This document shows, in pieces, positions 34,800 through 47,100 of a stretch of 64,000 nt of DNA; position 1 is the stretch's first letter; each line of letters opens with the position of its first letter. A program made the translations under genes and the position numbers. Location of the stretch: the NCBI RefSeq assembly GCF_027943255.1, contig NC_072892.1, forward strand, positions 123,521,792-123,585,791, given 5' to 3'. This DNA comes from Anastrepha obliqua (lineage: Eukaryota > Arthropoda > Insecta > Diptera > Tephritidae). The notes under the pieces are model-generated. The model was not told where the DNA came from, did no database searches, and was given only the letters and a program-made list of their open reading frames with translations.

Positions 34800-36029
34800 A
34801 CACGGAGAGCAGGTTCTGCCACCGTAATAGAGATAAACAGGCTGGCGTCCAGTTTTCCTCAAAATGTTTGCTCTAACGAAGCATAAATACCCTATGTCCA
34901 ACGAGTGATTGAGGACCGGAAGAAGAATAATGCTGTTAGTGCCACCAACGGTGCAAGATGTATAGAAATAACAACTCAGCTTTAAAGCAAATGTTTTGCT
35001 AGCCATAGGAGTTGTAATTAGGGAAGTTTGACTCAATTTTTCCAACGCCATTATGTTTTCTGCATCAAAAAATCAGCTTGCAAGATGAAAGATCTCTCAA
35101 CACAATGAAGCTGATCGTCTTCACTAGATCCCAAAGTAGCTCGAGATCCTAAAAAGCTGTAGTTTGATGTGATTGAAAATGAAATTCATTAGGAAGAAAC
35201 CCATGCTTTAAGGCGAATTACAAGTCAAGGAAACTAATGTTAGAACACGTCAATTACATAATGTGTCGCTTCGTTACTATGGTGACCCTCCAACTCAAGA
35301 TCCACCAAATGACAGTCACGTATAAACTCATCAGACCCAATTTTGATGCAAAAAAGCCATAGTGTCAGGGAACTATTTTTGCAACAAATGGTGAGTGGAT
35401 CTGGAAGGCCTCGGACAATTTCAGTCAGACCAGAAAAAGGGCTAATAATAGAGTTACAAATTGAAGAGGTTCAAACGTTTCTAAAAAGAAAATTAGAGAT
35501 AAGCCGAAGTGCGTATAAGGGAGTCTCCATTATTTGCATTTAAATTTTCTCCATATCTCTTCATCATCATAGCTTAAAATGATAGCATTCGGTAGGCTTT
35601 AGTTTGGCCAGAAAGCTTCGAGGTTTATATAGAGCGTCAAAGCCGATATGACGTATTATTTGAGAGGGAATACTTTCAAACGCTGACCGTAAGTAGAAGA
35701 TCTTAAACAAGTAGTAAGTGCTGAGATAATTCCTTCGCTATTTGCAAAAATTACTCTAAATAACGTTTAGCCTTGATGCATGGACACCAATCGGATAGAG
35801 TCCCATTAACGTCTGCACTATTATCGTGAATTGCGACTTTATTTGCCTCATAAGCACCTCGAGCGCCCCCCATTCACACATGGCTAGAATCATCTGATGA
35901 CTTTACACTTCAATGTTCTCATTTAGTTCTAGCTAAGTTGAGTCGGTAGATCTATCAACCAGCAGTATGAGCATTATTGCCACATTAATCATTCTAGATA
36001 CTGAAGGTTCATCATCGTCGCAGCGATTA
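34800..36029. other. Interval without a supported gene
   Basis: No domain recognised. The plus frame at 35343-35543 has a plausible composition but matches nothing I know. Confidence 0.3.
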
Positions 36030-37500
36030 AAGCTCAGGGTGAACCAATGCTTAATTCCCAATCGCGCTCTATGCCACTCGGTTCATTGCGTTGCTTCTCT
36101 GGCGCCGGTTTCATAAAGAGCACATTTGCAGCAACATCTTCTGTCCATCTTTTTGGCGGTTTTCCATGCTTTTTACTGCCCATAATAAGAAAGCTGAAGA
36201 TCTTTTCCGTAATCCTGCTGTCGTCATCATTGTATCTGATTCTGTAATATCCATCAGCATCCCTTACTGGTCCAAATATTCTTCATAAGATTTACGATCA
36301 AACCGGACAAGGTAGTTCTTGATGTTAGATGTCGGCATCCATGCTTCATATGTTGCTACTGATCTTATAAGCGTCCTGTAGATTTGTAGCTTACATAACC
36401 TCGATAGTAATGTATTTTTGAGGTGAGCAAAATAACTTCTATTAGCACATTGTGGACTACCATTCACGCCGATTGGAGGGCTGTAGCACTGCTAAGGCTT
36501 ACACCCAGGTATTTAAAACTCTCAACTTAGTGAAAAATATATATAAGAGTTGAGCCCCCGAGGTTCCCATAGCGCGTAACGTTTAAAGACGTAACGAGGT
36601 GTTTTGTCTTACCGATATTAACTTCAAGGCCGACTAGCTTTTCTTTAGTTATCAGCTCCAGCGTACAGTCAGCAAGTGCGCGTTGGCTTCTTGCAACGAT
36701 AGAAAGGTGGTTAGCATAGCCGCAGATCAGAACGTTTCGTGAAAATGGTAATTTTAGGGTCAATATCGTCACTTACAAATTTTAGAACTGGGTTAAATGA
36801 GATGGTAGATTGTCTGTCTCTTTGTTTCACACCTATTACGCCATTAAATTAGTCTGAAATTTGTACGTTGGGTCATTGATACCACTGACGCGGGTTTCTT
36901 CGGCACTTCTTGCCTACAGAGTATTAAAGGCAGTTTTTTATATCGATGCTTTTTTCAAAAATTTAGCACATTACAAAATACTGATCAGTAGTTGATACAT
37001 TGATACTCGCCCAGAATATGCTCTGTCACCGGATTAATTCCCTCAACGAGTAAGCTAGTGAATACTTTACAGACCGATTTTAACAGGGAGATGGCATTGA
37101 AATTGTTGCAATCACGCTTGTCTCTTCTCTTTCTGAGCATTGCGAAAAGTATTCTCCCGGACGTTCCAGACTCGTACTATAAGTTTAGTAAGTATTGATA
37201 CCAGTGCTAGACCACTGCATTTATTTAGTTTGGCTGCCATCTTCACCGCTTGCTTTACCATTATTTAGTTTTCGTATTGCAGTTTCAACTTCCCTTCTTC
37301 TTTGTTGATGCAACATCTATTTTCGTCGAAAAGTAAAGTTGAGATACATAATTCTCTAAACTGTTTCCTGCGATCCTTTCGTTCTTAAGCGGATTAGAAA
37401 ATTAGTCTTACCCCCTGCGTAGAATTTGCGGTTCCTGGGTGCGGAGTTCGTTCCCATTTGGCGGATCTCATCTCTAAAAGATTCCCTCTTTGTTTTAAAG
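36030..37500 (-). pseudogene. RTE-like LINE remnant: reverse transcriptase
   Basis: Minus-strand order: EIRQMGTNSAPRNRKFYAGG (37480-37420), AIRKLNNGKASGEDG (37285-37240), CNNFNAISLLKSVCKVFTSL and LVEGINPVTEHILGEYQC (37110-37000; RT fingers/palm), then the palm motif C region, degraded to GYANHLSIVARSQRALADCT with VGLEVNIGKTKHLV (36720-36600), then LQIYRTLIRSVATYEAWMPT (36390-36330). The YADD catalytic pair is changed to YANH, so activity is lost. The related fragment at 34250-34790 lies on the opposite strand. Confidence 0.8.
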
Positions 37501-38109
37501 ATTACAATACCTAATACCACGTGAAAGGAATCGCCCTAATAGTCATAGATATTCATTGCGATGCGTTATTGCGATATTAACTTACATTCAAATGCGTTTA
37601 TGCTGTTACATTGCTGCCGGCTCAGCGAAAACAAATTGTGTTTGCAAATTTCAATTTGAACAAAGCGATATTCATTGTTTGTGCCGAATGGGCAAAACAA
37701 TACAAGTACGCAGCTAGCCATTTGCTCGTAATTCGATTGAGTAAAAATAGCAGTGCTATTAAAAAGAATATATATTTGCCTATAATGAATACGCAATCAT
37801 AGCGCCGTAAAAATGAAAATTTATAGAAGTCGTATAAGAAATTCAAAATTAAAAAAGGCGGGGTAAGAAATATTTGTTAATATTTTTGTCAATAAAGTGT
37901 GTTTGTCAATGGCGAATGCGATGCCAAATGTAGTGGGTAAATATTTTGAGCAAATTAATAAATAAAGAGTTTAATTGTATTACACAATGCCCTAAGCCCC
38001 ATGGATGTCCTTTGTCCTACGAGGCAATGGGGATCGGAAGAAGAAGAAACAGTGCAACAAAATGAAAACAAAAAATATTATCCAGAGCTCCCGTAGTATT
38101 TTTCTGATA
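37501..38109. other. Interval without a supported gene
   Basis: AT-rich. Opposite-strand open frames at 37566-37846 overlap each other and have no recognisable motif. Confidence 0.35.
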
Positions 38110-38800
38110 GCTTGAAAGAAATATGTTTATGAATGCAAGAGGTCGTTGTCTCGCTTATCCAACAACACATACTTTGTTGGGTTGCGGGCCACCCCGGAGT
38201 TGAGGGGGGAAAAAAGCAGTTGAGTGTGCAAGGAAAGGCTCTGGGCAGCGAGTGGTAGAGGACATAAACATTCCTCTAAACGTAGTGTTCACTGCGATTG
38301 ACTTAAGCATAATCGGGAAAATCAACGGAACGTGGTCTCTGACTACTCACTGCAGGGTCTCCAAAGCACTCTAGCCAAAACTAAATCTTAAAAGCACAAA
38401 ATATCTGCTTGGATTCAACAGATGAACTACCAGCGTCCTTACAGATGCTATAACGGGTCAATGTACTACTGGCACCCTAGCCAGTCCAATGAGTGTACCC
38501 CACATTGACTTCTGCAAGAGTTGTGGAGATGAAAAAGAAATTGAGACGGTACAGCAGAGGAGGTGAATGTTCTGCATGTTCTGCAAATATTTTGGCATTA
38601 TATCTTTGAAGACCTGGGAAACTTACAAAATGTTCCAGTGAGACATTTTGCAAAGGGCTAGTTGTCTTCTTAAACAGATCTAAGTGGTTTAAGGTACTTT
38701 TCGTTAGAAGATGGAAATCTAATGCAGGTATCACAATAAGCCTTAAGACCACCGAGTGTCTTGAATTAGACAAGCAACCTGGCTAACCAAACCGTTCCTA
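38110..38800 (+). pseudogene. LINE remnant: RNase H end and zinc region
   Basis: Plus-strand codons read WVAGHPGVEGGKKQL (RNase H end, 38178-38222), then INIPLNVVFTAIDLSIIGKI in a shifted frame, LLGFNRRTTS-like codons, and CKSCGDEKEIETVQ (38513-38555). No RT domain. Confidence 0.7.
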
Positions 38801-39129
38801 AGGAAGATAAATATACTTCTATTTCACCAAATATTTGTTTCGATATTTTTTTTTTTTTTAATTTTTGCCTCTCTAAAGTTTACAGTTCTAATTTTATATG
38901 AAATTATGAGACTTTTTAATATTTTAAATCATCCAATATTGTCTTAAATATTTTTGACCTTATTTTTAAATATGGCTCGTGTCTTTGCTGCCTATGACAG
39001 AAGAAGTAAAAGGGATCAATTAAGAGGTATTGGATTTTAAATAAAAGTAAAACAACGAAACTTCAAATTGATTGGTCACTCTTTACTATTTTTGTGTAGA
39101 ATCGTTCGCACATTTATTTTTTAAGGATA

Positions 39130-40290
39130 ATATCATTCAAATATTGGCTGCAACTGCGCCGTAATTCCGTCACCCGTAAAAATCAATTTTGAATGACTCG
39201 TTGGTCGAAGTTGGTTTATCCACAAAGCACTAGGACTTTACTCACCCCCATAAATAGAAGTTCCACCTTTGAACTTTATCAAACAATCTTGTTGGCTAGT
39301 CCACTGGTCTGAGACGAGAGATCATTTTCTCACCGAAACGATATCGTAGTAAATCCAATGTTTCCCGGGCTGTATGACAAGTATCACCATCAATTTCCGT
39401 CTTTTATTATGGTGCGATAGCGTTCGCTATTAAGTGTTACATTAGCGCCAGCCTTGTCCCCGAAGAAATATGTGCCAATGAATCCTCCAGCCCATAAGTT
39501 CCACCAATTAGTTGTTTTCAATTGATATAAGGGGCTACGGGTAGGGGTCTGAATTTTCAAAAAATTTGATTTTTTTTACATTTTCTTAAAGCGTAATATC
39601 TTAGAAATATTGTGTGAAAAGTTGAAGTGAATCCGACAAACACACTTTTCGAGTTAATCAACAATTAACAAAGGGCGCTCAATAGCAAAGCTTTAAATGC
39701 GTTTTTCTCCAAACTGTGTTTTTTGAACTGGTGATCACTGTAACTTAAAAACTGCTTGGAAGATTTCAATCAAATTAATACTGCTTTTGAAGAACATAAA
39801 AAACTCGTAACTGATCAAAGGATTTTTTTCTCAAAAATTTCATTTTTTTTTTTAATTAATTGTCCGTGTTTATTCTAGAAAATCTGAAAAATATTTCCTG
39901 TGTCCGCCATTTTGTTAATTTTGAAAAAAACAAAGCTTCTATCGGGCACAAGATTGTCATTAATAAAACTAATTTCTCTTTTCCGATTGATTTTAAATGA
40001 TTCTCCAAGGTATTCTGCTGTTTTGTATTGACTAGCAAAAAACAATTATTGAAAATCATTATTTTTATGGGCCTCTGACTAGCTCATAATAACTGCTTTT
40101 GAATGGCTTCGGGTTGCTTTTCAGCCCAAATGTTGCTTACTGTCGTGGCCATTAAGCTAAAAATGGGCCTCATTGCTGTACGCCAAAAGTTAACCTGAGC
40201 GCGTGCTGAACACTTTTCACAGAGCTTCGAATTTCGTAATCCAATTGTACGATTTCTAAACGTTATTGAGACGTAAGCCTTACGTGATAA
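39130..40290 (-). pseudogene. mariner-like transposase pseudogene split by a MITE
   Basis: Two minus-strand blocks belong together. The first (about 40160-40090) reads NIWAEKQPEAIQKQ, the strand after the first catalytic Asp. The second (39520-39400) reads NWWNLWAGGFIGTYFFGDKA and GANVTLNSERYRTIIKD. These are consecutive in the family, where a WCALWxGGIIGPYFFxxxxG block follows. The TTAA-type MITE at 39531-40087 lies between them. Further decayed sequence runs to 39130. Multiple stops. Related fragments lie at 54955-55215 and 61350-61790. Confidence 0.78.
39531..40087. repeat. TTAA-type MITE inserted in a mariner-like pseudogene
   Basis: Starts GGGGCTACGGGTAGGGGTCT after ATAA (39527-39530) and ends ATGGGCCTCTGACTAGCTC. 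The body matches 23679-24087 nearly throughout; an extra 150 bp or so near 39895-40030 (CCGCCATTTTGTTAATT and after) is missing from the 23.7-kb copy. The duplication is degraded on both sides. Confidence 0.75.
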
Positions 40291-40424
40291 ATTGTCAACG
40301 AATAGTGAGAAAAATTAAATGTTTAGTCTGACAGTGTTCACGCATAATTTGTCAAAAAATTCCTATTGGACAAAGTACCATCAATCTGTTCATCCTTTAT
40401 TAGAAACCTTCTTATGGGATGATT

Positions 40425-40660
40425 TTGCGCCACCTTATAGTAAAACAGGCCCAGAGACTATGGACACGCGGACTCATGACTTCTATGTATATAGGCTGGC
40501 TAGATAAAGAAGAAGAAAATACGATTTCGCACCTTCTGTGCCATTGTTCAATTCTATGCAGTCGAAGGTAACATTGACAATTCTCCAATGAATTGGAAGA
40601 TCTCAGTACTACCAAAATGAGGTATATTGTAAAGTGCTTCATCAGCTCATATAGGTTTTA
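40425..40660 (+). pseudogene. Short LINE C-terminal fragment
   Basis: TISHLLCHCSILCSRR with the preceding GWLDKEEEN (40490-40570) fits the LINE zinc-region pattern. Nothing else of the element is visible. Confidence 0.55.
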
Positions 40661-40679
40661 GTAGAAAGCAGCACAAGCT

Positions 40680-42099
40680 TACCATGCAGCATGACTATAG
40701 CAATTTTGTTTTTTTATGTCAGTCCTCTGCATTTTCCCCTCCATATAAAAACTTTTCGAAAATTTGCTGTATGGAACAAAATCCGTAATACCGTCAAGAA
40801 AAAAAATTATTAAAAATCAACACTAATTTTGAGCTACTTTAAACTTGCACTTTAATTTACTTCAATGGACTAAAAGGCTGCATACTCAAACGTTTTCTAA
40901 CTAAAAATCTGAAATGAAATTTTTTTAATATTCTTCAGTATTTTGAACTTTAATTTAAATGGACTTTTTTGTAGTGTAAGCAACATTTTTATAAGTCAAA
41001 AGAAATTATTAAAAAAAACACTATCAAAACTTCGCGCTATTATTGAATATTAAAATGAACACTGATGTGAATCCACACTTTTCGTCAGCAACGTCGTTCC
41101 CTAGTTTGAGGAAGATTCCTTATGAGCAATTGTCACTTAGTTGGCTTTTTGTTGTGATTGCACGTCGCGAAATTCGAATGTTTCTATTGTCGTGAGACGC
41201 ACTTTACTTGCCGCACGGTCTATAAAAAGTGAATCTGACTGATAGAAGAAAAAATATTAGTCGAGACGATGCCATTTTATTCACTGCATTGGGTGGTTGA
41301 AGGTGTAGCAATTTGCGGAGTGACTTACGTTCTGGAGCAGGAATGCTTTTGTAAAATTCCTCACTCGCAACACAAATTTTGAAACATATTGGTTCTTCCT
41401 CTTCTTTCTGTAGCTCCTAATAGGACGGTACACGCTGCTGGGCAAAAATGATTGAAATGTCAAAAACGCAAATGCATGCATTGCAAAAAAAAAGAAGTAA
41501 TGAAAGCCACAGCGATAAACAAAATAACAACAGCAGAATTTCACCGGAAAATGGAAAATCATGCAGCAGAAAACTGAATTTGACTGACATTTAAGTAATG
41601 GTCATGTTGCTGGGAAGAAGTGAAGCATGTAGGGGTATAGCGATCAAATTGCAAATGTATGAGTATCGCAGGAGCAAACCGATTACATATTTCAGAAGCC
41701 AACGGCAATAGTTACAACAGAGAAGGTGGATATGTCAGCATTTGAAATGGCAAGCAAAACAGCTGCACAGAGCAAAGAAAAAATGATCATTAGGATCTTC
41801 TAAGCGAATTTGCAACCAACAACTGTGAAAACAGACACAGAACGATTTCAACGAGGCTACCTGAATCGAAGCATGACGAATGGTGTGCCGAATATGAGGC
41901 ATAGTTCAAAGTTATTTCATCAAATCACTCATTGTACCGTTATGACTTGCAACTGCATCAATTTCAATGCAATAGCAAATTTTGAGTCCGATGATGGCCG
42001 GCTGATTTGAAGATTTCAAATGAACGCTGGTAATCGTTGCAAGAAAATTTCCATTAACATTTTCACTGCTGCACAGTGGGTAATTTACAGTTTTTAGTT
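40680..42099. other. Interval without a supported gene
   Basis: AT-rich; no recognisable coding or repeat structure. Confidence 0.35.
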
Positions 42100-42313
42100 G
42101 GTAATGCCCCCTCGGAAGGCAATGGCAAACCTCTGATTTCTGCCATGAAAAGGCTCCTCATAAAAATATCTGCCGTTCGGAGTCGGCTTAAAACTGTAGG
42201 TCCCTCCATTTGAGGAACAACATCAAGACGCACACCACAAATAGGAGAAGGAGCTCGGCCAAACACCCAAAAAATGGTATACGCGCCTATTATATATTAT
42301 ATATAGGTATATA
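42100..42313 (+). repeat. tRNA-derived SINE, 5' truncated, split by the errantivirus
   Basis: SINE body from GTAATGCCCCCTCGGAAGGC through AAAAATATCTGCCGTTCGGA, GTAGGTCCCTCC, CACACCACAAATAGG and GGAGCTCGGCCAAACACCC, then a TATATA-rich tail. The tRNA-like head is missing. The tail is interrupted by the errantivirus at 42314 and resumes at 49738 with TATATAG. Confidence 0.9.
42310..42313. repeat. Target site duplication TATA (left)
   Basis: TATA immediately left of the first LTR, repeated at 49738-49741 immediately right of the second. Confidence 0.8.
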
Positions 42314-42625
42314 AGTTAATTTTTCATTTGTTAATTTGAGTTTTTTAAAAAACTTGCGTGGACAGGAGTCCACGTCTTTACAGTTTATTGTTCACTAAAA
42401 AACTAAATTTACAAAATATTCTTACTTCTATATTACAACTAGAATTTAGCCAGGTCACGTTGCATCAGCATGTGCTGGGAAAATTCGTAAGTTTGGGAAA
42501 TGCACGGTCAGCGCTTTAGTCTTGCGCGTGTGGTGTCGTCTACCCGTGAGACTCAACTTTGTGATATGTTCACAATATGATACATGATATTATATTATGT
42601 GCCATGAACATGTGTCATGGTAACA
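42314..42625 (-). repeat. 3' LTR of the errantivirus
   Basis: 312 bp, identical by eye to 49426-49737. In element orientation it starts TGTTACCATG and ends AAAAATTAACT. It contains AACAATAAACTG, a polyadenylation-signal candidate, then a hairpin CGTGGAC, TCCT, GTCCACG, and a 16-bp palindrome AGTTTTTTAAAAAACT. Confidence 0.95.
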
Positions 42626-42641
42626 AACCCCCCCCTAAGAT
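42626..42641 (-). other. Polypurine tract candidate
   Basis: On the minus strand just upstream of the 3' LTR the sequence is CTTAGGGGGGGGTTT. The G run is the likely primer site for plus-strand DNA synthesis. It lies directly after the env-like stop. Confidence 0.65.
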
Positions 42642-44122
42642 TCAAACGTCCTCGTTTGAAGTCTTGTTGAAAATTTGGTTAAGTCCTTTTATTGCAGCCT
42701 CCGTTAAATCGATGGACCGTGTTTCTTTGTTTTTTCTAGGTGACAGGATTAATTTGTTTGAAAATATGGCAATGATTATAAGTATTATCATAACGCTGAT
42801 GCTTGCAGCATACTTGAGCCGATATGACGATCCTGTTAGTCTAATTTCTTTTGTATTATTGAAATTTAATTGTTTTAGCATTTCTAAAGAAAGAATTTCT
42901 TCACTTCTGTTTGATATCGATATTGGTTGGAGAATAGCAGGTAGGGGTTTGTTCGTTGATTTTTGCCCATTGAAAAATTTCTTTCCGTTGATTTGAATGG
43001 TGGCGTTATTGAAGTGAATCACAAAAGTACCGTTAAGAGTTGTATAGTCTTCATTTATTAGGACACCGCCCCTGAAATCGTTTAGGAATATAACTCCAGG
43101 TGACAGCTCCTCGAAGTCTGGGATGTGCTGGCTATTTGTGACTGTGCAGTTTGGCAAACGACTTGTTAAAAGGTTACTAATACAATAATCATTACTTAAA
43201 TCTAGCAAATTATCCCTTAAACATATTTGTAATGAGTTATATTTTTTACAATTGCTTTTTATTCCATAAATAATTTTTTCGCAGTTAAGAATTGAATTGA
43301 AACTGATTTTGTTAATATTGTTGTTTTTCTTTACCGCTCTGATATCAATAGTTTGACAAATTTGATTTTCTACAGTTGGTAAACTTATAATATAAATGAT
43401 TGTCTTGCCATTAGTCGCTATTTTAATTTCAGAAAATTCCAGAGCTTCGTCCAAATTTACAAACGGGATGTTATCTTTATCAAAAAATTTTTTTTGCAAT
43501 ATCGATTTCTTCGGTTGACATTATGTATGAATTTATTATATTGGCTTTTGCCCAATGTATCGCATAAGCGATATTTATGATTTCCTCTTTCATAATTTCT
43601 AATTTGTATTTTAATTTCAAAAATGATTCTATTTCTTTACCTTCGTTGTTTTGCATATCTTTCATAATACGGTTTGTGATATTTGTGATTTCATTAACTT
43701 TTTCTATCGTAAGCTTATTAATAAGAACTTGATTATTGTTATTTTCTAGAAGGTTATTTAATTTGTTTACAACTATTTCATGGTCTTCATGGTCTGGACT
43801 TCCTGCAATCCATTTCCATGCACTGCCCAAAAAATTTAGTGATCTTTTAGATTTCCTATCTGTTCTTAGGTTATTAATATGGGCCTTTATTTGAGTTATT
43901 AAGAGTGATATGAAGGGGTAGTTCGGGTTTCTGTAGAATGTTTCTGTTTTTGCCGTTGCTTCTATATGTTCCAGGATTTCTGTGTATTTGTCAATATTTA
44001 TTTCGTGTATTATCCTAAATTGTCCTGTCTGTAGTTTTGCTGTTCCTTTTTCTATTGTGATTAATTGGGCGTTCGAGTAGTCTAGTATCTGCACCTCTGC
44101 GAGGCACAGTGGTAAAAAAAAC
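42642..44122 (-). pseudogene. env: Errantivirus env-like gene, frame broken
   Basis: Two overlapping minus-strand frames, 44094-43480 and 43499-42642, together cover an envelope-type glycoprotein. The first has a hydrophobic start (FFLPLCLAE, a signal-peptide end) and a furin-like basic site DRKSKR followed by SLNFLGSAWKWIAGSPD, a layout shared with baculovirus F-type fusion proteins. The second carries cysteines and, near its C terminus, a membrane segment ASISVMIILIIIAIF. The frames part at a run of A then T on the minus strand (43482-43495); a length change in that homopolymer, or an assembly error, is the likely cause. In the family the protein is made from a spliced RNA. Confidence 0.85.
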
Positions 44123-44140
44123 CTGAAAAAAAATGTTGTA
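44123..44140 (-). promoter_or_regulatory. Candidate splice acceptor for env RNA
   Basis: The minus strand reads CATTTTTTTTCAG then G, a strong pyrimidine tract plus AG just before the env-like signal peptide and right after the pol stop. A donor candidate, AACGTGAG, lies at about 49196-49203 in the leader. Gypsy-group elements are known to splice env RNA this way; here it is prediction. Confidence 0.55.
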
Positions 44141-44141
44141 G

Positions 44142-47100
44142 TTAGTTCCGTATTCTGCTCTTGTGAATGATTTGTCCTCTTTCAGTCACTAACGTGCTAT
44201 TCCTATCTTCCTTAACTATTTCTTTGCTATAAGGTTTACTTAGCTTAGTACCTAATCTTCTATTTTTCTTAACAAAAATTACCTGTCCCGGTAAATATAT
44301 TTTATTTTCTTGTTTGTTTTTATTGTGGTAGTCGATGTCCTTTCTTTGTTTTTGTGCTATCTTTTCTAAATTGTTTTGACGTGTCCTTTCAATGTCTTCT
44401 GGTGTGAAGGTCACGTTTCTGCAAAAAAATAGATCTACAGGTCTCTTTTCGGTAACGGAATGGACACTGTGGTTGTATTCAGATACTGCCCTCTCTAGCA
44501 GCTCCTCGAAATTTCTATGCCCGCCATTCTCCTTAATGCAGCGCATTATTTCCGTCAGCGTGGAATGGAATCTTTCCACTTGTCCATTTGCCTGACTTTT
44601 ATAAGGTGGAGTAGCATAGACTTCAATTGCTAGCTCGTCCCTCATCATAAACATAATTGAATTAGAGTTGAGTGATGGCTCATTATCTATTACGACAACT
44701 TTCGGGACGCCAAAGGAGAACAGAATTTCTCTTAAAGGTCTTCTAACGTCTTCTATAGATCTGCTATTTAACATTTTTGTTACCGCGTATTTCGTAAACT
44801 TATCTAAAGCGGTCATAACTCTTTTACCCTCTGTCAGGAATATGTCTATGTGTATTGTGTGACCAGGGAAAGTTGGTAGTGGAGTTGCTGCCAGTTTTGG
44901 TTGGTTGGGATGTCTTTCGTACTTACTTTCTTTGCATACCGTGCAATTGGCTACAAGCCGCTTAATCTTGTTCATCATACCGGGAAAATAACTTTTTTCA
45001 AGAATTTGAATTTTATTCTCTTTATCGTTTCTGTGGGCTCTTAAGTGCTCCCTCAGGATAATTTCTTCCTGCTCTTGTTCGTTAACAATGTCCTCAACTA
45101 TTTTTTGTGTATATCGGCATTTGAAGTTTCTAAAATGTAGTGGATAGATGTTTTGGATTAAACCCATCGTTCTCTCATTTGTATGAATTCCGTTTATAAC
45201 CGATGGATTCAGATATCTTTTGAGGAGCGCCAAAATATTTTGCTCATTGAACTGTGGCTCCTTGATTACGTGACGATGCATCGTTGGAAAAACTATCTTA
45301 AACTGGTACGAAGCTGTGTCCGCTTCCTCAAGGAAAATTTGGTTCTTGAAGGCATTCACCGGCGCTTCTGTACAGGGTATAAGGTCATGGCCTGAACTTT
45401 CGTCACTATGGGTAGTAGGCGTAAGCGAGTTGACTTGGTTTAGTATCCTCGAAAGTGCATCTGCTACTACGTTTGATTTTCCCGGTTTATATAATAATTC
45501 ATGATTATACTCCTCTAATATCGCTTTCCATCTCTTCATTTTGCTATTTGCGTTTTTGTGGCTGAGTGCATAGGTCAATGGTTGGTGGTCGGTAATTATT
45601 TTTACTTTCTTCGAACCGTACAGATAGCTTCTTAGGTTGTTTAAAGACCAGATTATAGAAAGCATCTCTTTCTCGTTAGTTGCATAACTTTCTTCCGTTT
45701 TATTAAGAGTCCTCGAGATGAAGGTTATTGGGCGATTTTCTTGCGATAGGACGGCTCCTATAGCAAAGTCGGATGCATCCGTTGTAAGTTCGAAGTCTTT
45801 TTCAAAGTTGGGATGTGCCAGGATAATATCCCTTGATATTAGAGCATTTTTAATCTTATTGAATGATTCGATAGCTTCCTTATTAAGGTTTATTTCTAAC
45901 TTCCTTGAGTTTCTTTTTGAAGTATTTCCAGCTTCTCCGCGAAGTAGCGTCGTCAAGGGCTTGGCAATTTTGGAGTAATCCCTAATAAATCTCCTGTAAT
46001 AGCCTGACATTCCTAGGAAAGATCTCAACTCCTTCAGAGTACGGGGAATTGGGAATTTTGCAACGGCTTCAACCTTTTTGGGGTTTGTTTTTATTCCTTC
46101 TGAACTGATGACATATCCTAGGAATTCTACTTCCTGTTTGGCGAATTCGCATTTGCTTAATTGTACTTTCATATTCGCACTTTCTAATGTTTTAAATACC
46201 ATTTCAAGATTTTCCAAATGCTCTTCCTCGTTCCTGCCGAAAATTATAACGTCGTCAATGTAGACGTAACATCTGACTCCTATATGTTGACGAAGGATAT
46301 CATCTAGTGCTCTTTGGAAGGTTGCGGGGGCATTCTTCAGCCCGAAGGGTAGGCGGAGGAATTCATACTTTCCATTATTAACGGAAAAGGCAGTCTTTTC
46401 TATATCTGACTTCCGTAGCGGAATTTGATGAAACCCGCTTTTGAGGTCAATTACTGTAAACAATTTGTTGTTACCGAGGTTTGCTAGGACCTCGTTAATT
46501 TCGGGAATGGGGTATTTATCTGGGATGGTTATTGAGTTGAGCTTTCGATAATCAATAACCATACGGTATTTCCTCTCGCCGGATGCATCTGGTTTTTTGT
46601 TAACTATCCACACAGGAGAGTTATATGGAGATTTAGATTTTCTTATAATTCCGTTGTCAAGGAGTTCTTCCACTTGCTTTTCTATTTCTGCCTTCAAAGC
46701 CATGGGATAGGGGTAAGGCTTGGAATACACAGGATTATCATTAATAGTTCTGATTTCGCCTTTAACTAGAGTGGTGTATGTTAATTTTTCGTCAGGATCA
46801 GAAAACAATTTTGGGCATTTTGCAATAATATTATTTATTTTCCGTTGATGCTCCTCAGGGAGATGTGGAATTTCTAATTTGACATTATTAACTTGCTGGG
46901 ATATTCGCTGCTTGAGTGGGATAACAATCCCTGGAAAAATGGTCATTGTGCCTTTTTCGGTATCTATGATAGCTTTTAGTTTTCTGAGGGTGTCGTTGCC
47001 GATGATCCCATGAAAAGAATTCAGGGGTGGCAGAATAAAGAACTTAATTTTTTCTATATTTGGTCCGAAAATATCTATAAATGTATGATGTGTTATTTCA

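Noticed and set aside
42577..42996. 139-codon plus-strand frame with hydrophobic segments
   Set aside because: It is antisense to the env-like gene and spans the LTR edge; a shadow frame.
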